Positions 58,288 to 64,000 of a stretch of 64,000 bases of DNA are shown here, one piece after another. Source of the DNA: JABDGM01 sp963738665 (GTDB lineage: Bacteria; Planctomycetota; Planctomycetia; Pirellulales; Lacipirellulaceae). Where the stretch lies: contig CAVTXL010000002.1 of assembly GCA_963738665.1 (NCBI GenBank), forward strand, positions 682,001 through 746,000, written 5' to 3'. A program made the translations under genes and the position numbers. The notes below the pieces were generated by a model, which had not been told where the DNA came from, ran no database searches, and was given only the letters and a program-made list of their open reading frames with translations. How positions within the stretch are numbered: the stretch's first letter is position 1; every line of letters begins with the position of its first letter.

Positions 58288-59223
58288 ATGCTGACTACCG
58301 CAGAGATGTCAACTGCCGCTTCGCGAACCCGGCCGCGATTGCCGAACTGGCTGCGCGTCAATGTACCGGCCGGGCCGCCGCTGGCGGTCTTGAATAGTAC
58401 GCACCACACGATGGGTTCGCTCGGTCTCCACACCGTCTGCGAAGAGGCCCGCTGCCCGAACCTGAACGACTGCTGGTCGCGCGGCACGGCAACCTTCATG
58501 GTCGCCGGCAGTGAGTGCACCCGCGGCTGCCGCTTCTGCAGCGTGGAGACGGCCAAGAATCCGGCTCCGCCGGATCCGGCGGAACCGGCCAATCTGGCCG
58601 CAGCCGTTGAGCGGTTGAACCTGGCCCACGTGGTGATTACCGTCGTCAATCGCGATGACCTCGCCGACGGCGGGGCCGCCCACTATCGTCGGAGCGTCGA
58701 GGCGGTGCATGAGCGGCTGCCCGCAGTAACGATCGAACTATTGTGTAGCGACTTGCAAGGAAACGAGGCGGCGCTCGAACAACTATTAGCCGGCCTGCCG
58801 CTGGCTGTTTTTGCGCATAATGTCGAATGTGTGCCGCGGCTTGATGCGCTGGTGCGCGACCCGCGAGCCAACTTTGAACAAAGTTTGCGTGTGCTGCGCT
58901 ACGCCAAGCAATTGCGGCCCGACATGCAAACCAAGAGCAGCATAATGGTCGGACTCGGCGAAACGGACGAAGAAGTGGTCGAGGCCATGGGCCGACTGCG
59001 CGCGGCGGACGTCGATATGCTCACGCTCGGACAATATTTGGCCCCAGGGCGACCGGGCGAGCGGTTTCTGCCCGTCGATCGCTTCGTGACGCCTGAGCAG
59101 TTCTTGGTCTGGGCCGACGCAGCGCGGGCGTGGGGCTTTCGTGCCGTGGCGTCCGGGCCGCTAGTGCGCAGCTCGTATCGCGCAGGAATGCTCCTGGAAC
59201 AGGCGAATAAAAGTTTCGGCTGA
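58288..59223 (+). CDS. lipA: lipoyl synthase
   Basis: A 311-residue radical-SAM enzyme that inserts two sulfurs into octanoyl-lipoyl domains. The auxiliary cluster Cys are C51, C56 and C62 in CEEARCPNLNDCW. The radical-SAM CxxxCxxC is CTRGCRFC (C77, C81, C84). The C-terminal RSSYRAG (Ser295-296) supplies the Ser ligand. The following 12-nt gap to the 2-oxoacid dehydrogenase genes suggests co-expression with the E2 that needs lipoylation. ATG 58288 is used; 58306 is an alternative. Confidence 0.95.
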   Translation: MLTTAEMSTAASRTRPRLPNWLRVNVPAGPPLAVLNSTHHTMGSLGLHTVCEEARCPNLNDCWSRGTATFMVAGSECTRGCRFCSVETAKNPAPPDPAEPANLAAAVERLNLAHVVITVVNRDDLADGGAAHYRRSVEAVHERLPAVTIELLCSDLQGNEAALEQLLAGLPLAVFAHNVECVPRLDALVRDPRANFEQSLRVLRYAKQLRPDMQTKSSIMVGLGETDEEVVEAMGRLRAADVDMLTLGQYLAPGRPGERFLPVDRFVTPEQFLVWADAARAWGFRAVASGPLVRSSYRAGMLLEQANKSFG

Positions 59224-59234
59224 CTTAGCGAATC

Positions 59235-60593
59235 ATGGACGGCTCGAAACAACTTGTCGGCAGGGCCCATCCGGCTGCTCGCAGCTCGGACGAGGCCTCG
59301 CTGCGCGACCCGCTGCCGATGGAGCTGCACGTGCCGGGACCGCCGAATCGACCAGGCGCTCAGCCACACTTTCACACCTGGCGCGAGCAGCCGGGCGACT
59401 TGCCTCGGCCGGATACGCTGGCGCCGTACGATGAACTCCGGCCGCACGCGGCAGGCTTGATCCGTGTGCTGGGCGACGACGACTTGCCGGCCGGCGCCTG
59501 GCAGCCGGCGCTCACGCCGCACGAGCTGCGTAGCGGCCTCGAAATGATGCTGCGGGCCCGCCAGCTCGATAACCGCATGATCGCCATGCAGCGGCAAGGG
59601 CGACTCTCGTTCTACGTCACGTCACGCGGCGAAGAGGCTTCGGCCGTCGCCGGCGCAATGCCTTTTGCCCAGTACGACTTGTTGTTTCCCAGCTATCGGC
59701 AGCCAGGCCTGTACATGGTCCGCGGCATGCCAGCGCTGGCGATCATCTGCCAGTGCATCGGCAATCGATTCGATAGCGCCAAGGGCCGGCAAATGCCGGT
59801 GCACTACAATTGGAAGGCTGGCAATGTGGTGTCGCTTTCGAGCCCGGTGGGGACCCAGTTTCCGCAGGCCGTCGGCGCGGCGATGGCGTTCGCCTATCGC
59901 GGCGAGCGGCAGGTGGTCGGCGCGTGGATCGGTGACGGCACGGCAGCCCAGGGTGATTTTCATTACGCGCTCAACTTCGCATCGGTCTATCGGCCACCCT
60001 GCCTGTTGCACGTGGTCGATAACCAGTGGGCGATCAGTACGCATCGCGACATTTCGACCGGCGGTGCCACATTCGCCAAACGGGCCGACGCATACCACTT
60101 GCCGGGGCTGCGCGTCGACGGCAATGATTTTCTCGCCGTATATGCGGCCGAGGCCTGGGCGACTGAGCGGGCCCGCCGCGGTGGCGGCACGACACTTATC
60201 GAACTGGTCACCTACCGCTGCGACGCCCACTCGACGAGTGACGATCCCGATCAATACCGTGCCGAGGGCGAAGCCCAGTGCTGGCCGGGCGGCGACCCGA
60301 TCGAGCGGCTCAAACGGCACTTGATTCGACTGGGCGAGTGGACGGAGGCGGCCCACCGTGATTTGCAAGCCGCACTCGATGAGGAAGCGGCAGCTACATT
60401 CAATCAAGCTGAGAGCTACGGTTCGCTCGCCGCGGGTCACGGCCAGCCGATCGAGGCGCTGTTCAGCGACGTCTACGCCACGATGCCCGAGCATTTGAAA
60501 ACGCAACTGATGGAGATGCGCAGCGTCACGGCAAAAGAGAACGAGCCCGCAGTCTTGCCGTTTGCCGAGAGCGGCAAACGGGCGGTCGGTTAG
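59235..60593 (+). CDS. bkdA1: branched-chain 2-oxoacid dehydrogenase E1 alpha subunit
   Basis: A 452-residue thiamine-diphosphate-dependent E1 alpha. The TPP/Mg motif is WIGDGTAAQGDFHYALNFA with VVDNQWAIST. YRCDAHSTSDDPDQYR is the branched-chain form; pyruvate dehydrogenase has HSMSDPG there. An N-terminal extension of about 75 residues precedes the fold, as in BCKDH E1 alpha. It starts 12 nt after lipA and is followed by the E1 beta and E2 genes, so the operon decarboxylates 2-oxoacids from Val, Leu and Ile. A possible role is branched-chain acyl-CoA supply for lipids. Confidence 0.9.
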   Translation: MDGSKQLVGRAHPAARSSDEASLRDPLPMELHVPGPPNRPGAQPHFHTWREQPGDLPRPDTLAPYDELRPHAAGLIRVLGDDDLPAGAWQPALTPHELRSGLEMMLRARQLDNRMIAMQRQGRLSFYVTSRGEEASAVAGAMPFAQYDLLFPSYRQPGLYMVRGMPALAIICQCIGNRFDSAKGRQMPVHYNWKAGNVVSLSSPVGTQFPQAVGAAMAFAYRGERQVVGAWIGDGTAAQGDFHYALNFASVYRPPCLLHVVDNQWAISTHRDISTGGATFAKRADAYHLPGLRVDGNDFLAVYAAEAWATERARRGGGTTLIELVTYRCDAHSTSDDPDQYRAEGEAQCWPGGDPIERLKRHLIRLGEWTEAAHRDLQAALDEEAAATFNQAESYGSLAAGHGQPIEALFSDVYATMPEHLKTQLMEMRSVTAKENEPAVLPFAESGKRAVG

Positions 60594-60674
60594 CATGCGA
60601 TGGGAAATTGATCGGAGCCCCTCTCCCTTTGGGAGAGGGAGAAGTGAACATTTTCGCAGGGACGCCTACGAGCC

Positions 60675-61685
60675 ATGCCCACCATGAACATGATTCAAGC
60701 GGTGCGTTCGGCCCTCGAGGTGATGCTCGAGCGGGATGAGAACATCTGCGTGTTCGGCGAGGACGTGGGCTATTTCGGCGGCGTCTTCCGGGCCACGCAG
60801 GGACTGCAGCAGCGGTTTGGCACGCGGCGGGTGTTCGATACGCCGCTGGCCGAGGGAGGCATTATCGGCATCGCAATCGGCATGGGAATTAATGGCCTGC
60901 GCCCGGTACCAGAGATTCAATTTGCCGATTACATGTTTCCGGCCTTCGACCAGATCACGAACGAGCTGGCCAAGCTGCGCTATCGTAGCGGTGGCGAGTG
61001 GACGGCTCCGGTGACGATCCGCGCACCGAGCGGCGGCGGGATTCGCGGCGGGCTGTTTCACAGTCAATCTCCCGAAGCCTACTACACCCACACGCCGGGC
61101 CTGTGCGTCGTCGTGCCGTCTAACCCGCACGACGCCAAGGGGCTTTTGGTCAGCAGCATCGAGAGCGACGACCCCGTCATTTTTTTCGAGCCGAAGCGGC
61201 TGTACCGCGGCGCGTTCGACGGCGATCCGGAGCACGTGCCGCCGTGGCGCGACCAGCCGACGGCCGACGTGCCGGACGGATACTTTCGCACGCCGCTGGG
61301 CAAGGCGGCAATCGTGCGGCCGGGCGATGACGTGACGATCGTCACGTGGGGCACGATGGTTCACATTGCGCGGGCGGCGATTGATGAAGCGCGGATTGAC
61401 GCCGAGTTGATCGACGTGCGCACGCTCCTGCCGCTCGATTTGGCGACAATCACGACGAGCGTCGCGAAGACCGGCCGCTGCGTCGTCGTCCATGAAGCGC
61501 CACGGACCGGGGGCTTTGGCGCCGAAATCGTCGCGCTTGTCCAGCAACACTGTTTTTGGAGTTTGGAAGCGCCGGTCGCCCGCGTGACGGGCTGGGATAC
61601 GCCCTTTCCGCACGCTCAGGAGTGGGAATATATGCCGACCCGCGAGCGGATTGTGCAGGCGGTGCGGGGGGTGATTGCGGCGTGA
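60675..61685 (+). CDS. bkdA2: branched-chain 2-oxoacid dehydrogenase E1 beta subunit
   Basis: A 336-residue transketolase-fold E1 beta. MIQAVRSALEVMLERDENIC, FGEDVGYFGGVFRATQGLQ (GYFGGVF is typical of branched-chain E1 beta), DTPLAEGGIIGIAIGMGING and EIQFADYMFPAFDQI are conserved. It pairs with the alpha subunit encoded 81 nt upstream to form the TPP active site. It is intact, and the E2 gene follows after a hairpin-bearing spacer. It lacks E3-binding features, as expected. Confidence 0.93.
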   Translation: MPTMNMIQAVRSALEVMLERDENICVFGEDVGYFGGVFRATQGLQQRFGTRRVFDTPLAEGGIIGIAIGMGINGLRPVPEIQFADYMFPAFDQITNELAKLRYRSGGEWTAPVTIRAPSGGGIRGGLFHSQSPEAYYTHTPGLCVVVPSNPHDAKGLLVSSIESDDPVIFFEPKRLYRGAFDGDPEHVPPWRDQPTADVPDGYFRTPLGKAAIVRPGDDVTIVTWGTMVHIARAAIDEARIDAELIDVRTLLPLDLATITTSVAKTGRCVVVHEAPRTGGFGAEIVALVQQHCFWSLEAPVARVTGWDTPFPHAQEWEYMPTRERIVQAVRGVIAA

Positions 61686-61689
61686 GACC

Positions 61690-61820
61690 GACTCTGGTTC
61701 CCGCGCTCCGTGGGCTCCGCGTGGGAACGCAGATTCTTGACGCTTTGCGTCGAGTGAACAGGAAATGAAGGCCGCAAAGCGGCCGGTGAGCAGTTCTCAC
61801 CCATAGTGGGAACGAGAGTG
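61690..61820. repeat. hairpin spacer between E1 beta and E2 genes
   Basis: ACTCTGGTTCCC at the left and the inverse GGGAACGAGAGT at the right bracket about 130 bp containing GACGCTTTGCGTCGAGTG, the exact inverse of 1193-1210. It ends 7 nt before the E2 start codon. There is no T-tract. Confidence 0.6.
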
Positions 61821-61827
61821 TGAACAC

Positions 61828-63081
61828 ATGCAACATGTCATTTTCAAACTACCGGACCTGGGCGAGGGCGTCGTCGAGGCGGAGATCATTGCCTGGCACG
61901 TGCGGCCAGGGCAGGAGGTGCGCGTCGATCAACCGCTGTTGGACGTGATGACCGACAAGGCGACCGTCACGATTCCCAGCGGCGTTATCGGTCGCGTGCT
62001 GGAAACTCACGGCGCCGTGGGCCAAATCGTGGCCGTCGGCGCTGAGCTGGTGAGCTTTGACCCGCTGCCGCAAACGGCCGCCAAGCCGCCACTGCCGCAG
62101 CCTCTACCCGCGGCCAGCGATTCGCCGCGGGTGGTCGTGCAGGAATCGCCGGGCGATTCGCCGGCGACGGTGCCGCTGGTGCAACGCGCCACGAACGGTG
62201 CGGAGGTCGTGCGTTCGAATCAATCATCGCAGGCGAGCCCCGCCGTTCGCCGACGAGCCCGTGAATTGCAACTCGATCTCGACCTGGTGCCGGGCACAGG
62301 CCCCAACGGCCGCGTCACCCACGCCGACGTGGACGTGTTTCTCCGCAGCGAGCCCTCGCCGGGCACAGCGCGGCGGACCTACGGCTCGCACACGACCGAA
62401 GTGCCGATGGCCGGCATGCGGCGACGGATCGCCGAGAAGATGGTCGTCAGCAACACGCAGATACCCCATTTCACTTACGTCGAAGAGATCGACATTACAG
62501 AGCTGGAGTCGCTGCGCGAACATCTCAACGCCAGCCGCACCGACGGCCAGCCGAAGCTGACGTACCTGCCATTCATCATGCTGGCCGTGACGCGGGCCCT
62601 GGCCCGCTTTCCGCAGCTTAATGCCCATTATGATCATCACCGCGAGGTGATCACCCGTTACGAGGCCGTGCACCTAGGCGTGGCCACGCAAACCGAGCGC
62701 GGCCTGTGCGTGCCGGTCGTGCGGCACGCCGAGGCGATGGACCTCTGGCAGGCCGCCCGCGAGATGCGGCGGATCACCGACGCGGCCCGCAATCATACCA
62801 TTTCGCGCGACGAGCTCGCCGGCTCAACGTTCACCGTGACCAGCCTCGGCCGGATGGGTGGCCTCGCCGCGACGCCGATCATCAACCACCCCGAGGTGGC
62901 GATCCTCGGCATCAACAAGGCGATCGACCGGCCGGTCGTTTACCAGGGCCAGATCGCCATCCGCCGGATCATGCACCTCTCAGGATCGTTCGACCACCGC
63001 GTGGTCGACGGCGCCGATGGGGCCGTCTTCATCCAGTGCATCAAAGATCAACTGGAGCACCCCGCGACGATTTTTATCTGA
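61828..63081 (+). CDS. bkdB: 2-oxoacid dehydrogenase E2, dihydrolipoyl acyltransferase
   Basis: A 417-residue E2 core protein. The lipoyl domain (1-75) has Lys44 in DVMTDKATVTI, to be lipoylated by LipA. A Pro/Ala linker leads to the E1/E3-binding domain (VRRRARELQLDLDLVPGTGP). The catalytic domain starts near residue 195 and has the active motif DHRVVDGADGAVFIQ (His390, Asp394). Length and domain order are those of BCKDH E2 with one lipoyl domain. No E3 gene is here, so dihydrolipoamide dehydrogenase is shared or elsewhere. Confidence 0.94.
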   Translation: MQHVIFKLPDLGEGVVEAEIIAWHVRPGQEVRVDQPLLDVMTDKATVTIPSGVIGRVLETHGAVGQIVAVGAELVSFDPLPQTAAKPPLPQPLPAASDSPRVVVQESPGDSPATVPLVQRATNGAEVVRSNQSSQASPAVRRRARELQLDLDLVPGTGPNGRVTHADVDVFLRSEPSPGTARRTYGSHTTEVPMAGMRRRIAEKMVVSNTQIPHFTYVEEIDITELESLREHLNASRTDGQPKLTYLPFIMLAVTRALARFPQLNAHYDHHREVITRYEAVHLGVATQTERGLCVPVVRHAEAMDLWQAAREMRRITDAARNHTISRDELAGSTFTVTSLGRMGGLAATPIINHPEVAILGINKAIDRPVVYQGQIAIRRIMHLSGSFDHRVVDGADGAVFIQCIKDQLEHPATIFI

Positions 63082-63131
63082 CGCAGTTGTCCGCAAGTAA
63101 CCGGAACGCGATTGTCGCGGAGGCACATCCT

Positions 63132-63626
63132 ATGGCAAACGGTGATTCAATCGCATTCAAGGGGGCGATATCTAAGGACTTGTATTGGAAAGCAAATCAA
63201 CTGAACTGGAAAAGGCACCGATGGCGGCAACTAATCGTAGTGGCTTTTCTACTACTGCTGGCCATCACACTGGCCGCAGTCGGCCGAATTGATACTGCAG
63301 TAATGTTTTTTGTTTGGGCAATTTGCGCAGCGCCGCTTATAGCGGTCTTGCGTCATCGAAAGATAAACCGCCTGTATAATGAGTCGCCATACATGCAGCG
63401 CCCACGACAGGGTATGATCCTGCCGGACAGGCTTCACGTTGAAACGTCCGAAGGGCAAAGCGATGTTGCTTGGAGCGATTTCGTCGACGTCGCAAAGAGC
63501 GGAGACTTGCCTCTGCTATATCGGGTCCCGATGATTTTCCAGATATTGGCCAAAGAATTCGTTGCTTCGGCGCAAGAGTGGCAACAGGCGCGGTCGTTTG
63601 TGGTATCGCATGTAAAGCACGAATAG
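63132..63626 (+). CDS. YcxB-like membrane protein
   Basis: A 164-residue protein with two TM segments (RQLIVVAFLLLLAITLAAVG and TAVMFFVWAICAAPLIAVL), then a cytoplasmic beta domain with RLHVETSEGQSDVAWSDFVD and a C-terminal helix. The arrangement fits the YcxB-like family, whose function is unknown. It is AT-richer than the E2 gene upstream and separated from it by 50 nt. The MANGDSIAFK start is the first ATG after E2. Confidence 0.65.
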   Translation: MANGDSIAFKGAISKDLYWKANQLNWKRHRWRQLIVVAFLLLLAITLAAVGRIDTAVMFFVWAICAAPLIAVLRHRKINRLYNESPYMQRPRQGMILPDRLHVETSEGQSDVAWSDFVDVAKSGDLPLLYRVPMIFQILAKEFVASAQEWQQARSFVVSHVKHE

Positions 63627-63717
63627 TGCCGCCGTTCGGATTCTTCCAGCCGTGCGCAGGACGTCCCGCCAAGCACGGAATCGATCGGCTTCGACGGTTG
63701 TTCGCCCGAATTTGCAC

Positions 63718-64000
63718 TCAAGATCGATTCACGCGCAGAAGCTTACTCGGAACGTCTTCTTCGCCTCGAATCGCATCGTCGGTGCGTTGAGCTAGCTGCG
63801 CAAAATCTGGATCAAATGTGCAAACACTCATTCCCGCATGCTCCGAATTCTGTCGGTGTAGGCGAATAAAATGCTTGCGATTCAAGGTGACAAGTGCACG
63901 ATCGTCCTGAAGGGCATATTCAAGAACATCGGGGTCCGGCCAGGCTTGCTCGGCCTTGCCGGTTTCCGCCATAGTAACTACGTCGTGACCAAATCTACGA
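63718..64000 (-). CDS. DUF5615-type PIN-like protein, partial at right edge
   Basis: The frame is open through base 64000, so the N-terminus is outside the window. The visible 94 residues include RRFGHDVVTMAETG, DPDVLEYALQDDRALVTLNR and a short end. This is the pattern of DUF5615/PIN-like RNase toxins, which have an acidic triad (Asp in DPDVLEYA and in the missing N-terminus). An antitoxin of the DUF433 type is usually encoded next to them and would lie beyond the right edge. The internal ATG at 63972 is not the true start. Toxin-antitoxin assignment is inference. Confidence 0.78.
   Translation of the reverse strand, partial: RRFGHDVVTMAETGKAEQAWPDPDVLEYALQDDRALVTLNRKHFIRLHRQNSEHAGMSVCTFDPDFAQLAQRTDDAIRGEEDVPSKLLRVNRS

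Overview
The window looks like a chromosomal segment of a planctomycete, most likely a Pirellulales relative. The evidence is GC-rich coding sequence, a lipid A pathway (Skp-like protein, LpxC, LpxA), a small membrane protein starting with the FSLRNLLLL-type segment common in Planctomycetes, LRR proteins with the TDAGL repeat, a Ser/Thr kinase with the usual planctomycete N-terminal module, an OleA-like synthase, RGG-rich EF-hand and secretin-N proteins, and many small secreted Cys-rich or Gln/Gly-rich proteins. No rRNA, tRNA or CRISPR array was found.

Layout. 0-4.2 kb: two small Cys-rich exported proteins, an M42 aminopeptidase and two exported planctomycete proteins, one with a HELTH zinc site. 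4.7-8.6 kb: an envelope operon, skp-like, lpxC, lpxA and a Gfo/Idh/MocA oxidoreductase overlapping lpxA, placed where gnnA lies in bacteria that make 3-amino lipid A. 8.6-15.4 kb: ABC-2 permease, acylphosphatase, a cytochrome-like protein, HAD and NUDIX hydrolases, and a large polytopic membrane protein. 15.6-20.8 kb: PrpB-like lyase with a citrate/2-methylcitrate synthase, then xylulokinase divergent from a solute-binding lipoprotein.

21.1-29.9 kb is the most distinctive region. It holds a ketosynthase, a dedicated ACP, two phytoene-desaturase/CrtISO-like FAD oxidoreductases, a FabZ-type dehydratase and a FabI-type enoyl reductase, all on one strand, with four accessory small genes between them. 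A Ser/Thr kinase and an OleA-like ketosynthase III follow. I read this as an ACP-bound acyl pathway with carotenoid-type redox enzymes. The gene types resemble those proposed for ladderane lipids in anammox planctomycetes, but the product is unknown. Three gene junctions inside it carry long inverted-arm spacers.

33.3-48.4 kb: CPBP protease, a GATase-like protein without its nucleophile, NadE, a secreted EF-hand protein, a secretin-N-domain protein, a glycine-zipper protein, a PLP cystathionine gamma-synthase-like enzyme and acpS. 48.4-53.2 kb is an accessory island with an IS66 remnant, an RHS 3' fragment, a tandem aspartyl-protease/PDZ/LRR lipoprotein and two small membrane proteins, bracketed by imperfect 45-bp direct repeats. 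53.8-64 kb: prolyl oligopeptidase, CysK, an LRR protein, then lipA next to the branched-chain 2-oxoacid dehydrogenase genes (E1 alpha, E1 beta, E2), a YcxB-like protein and an edge-truncated PIN-like toxin.

About two dozen apparent single-base frameshifts interrupt otherwise conserved genes, including essential ones such as lpxC and acpS. This points to indel errors in the source assembly rather than mass pseudogenisation, and spans given for those genes assume the frames are rejoined. Intergenic space is rich in hairpin-forming dispersed repeats of several families.
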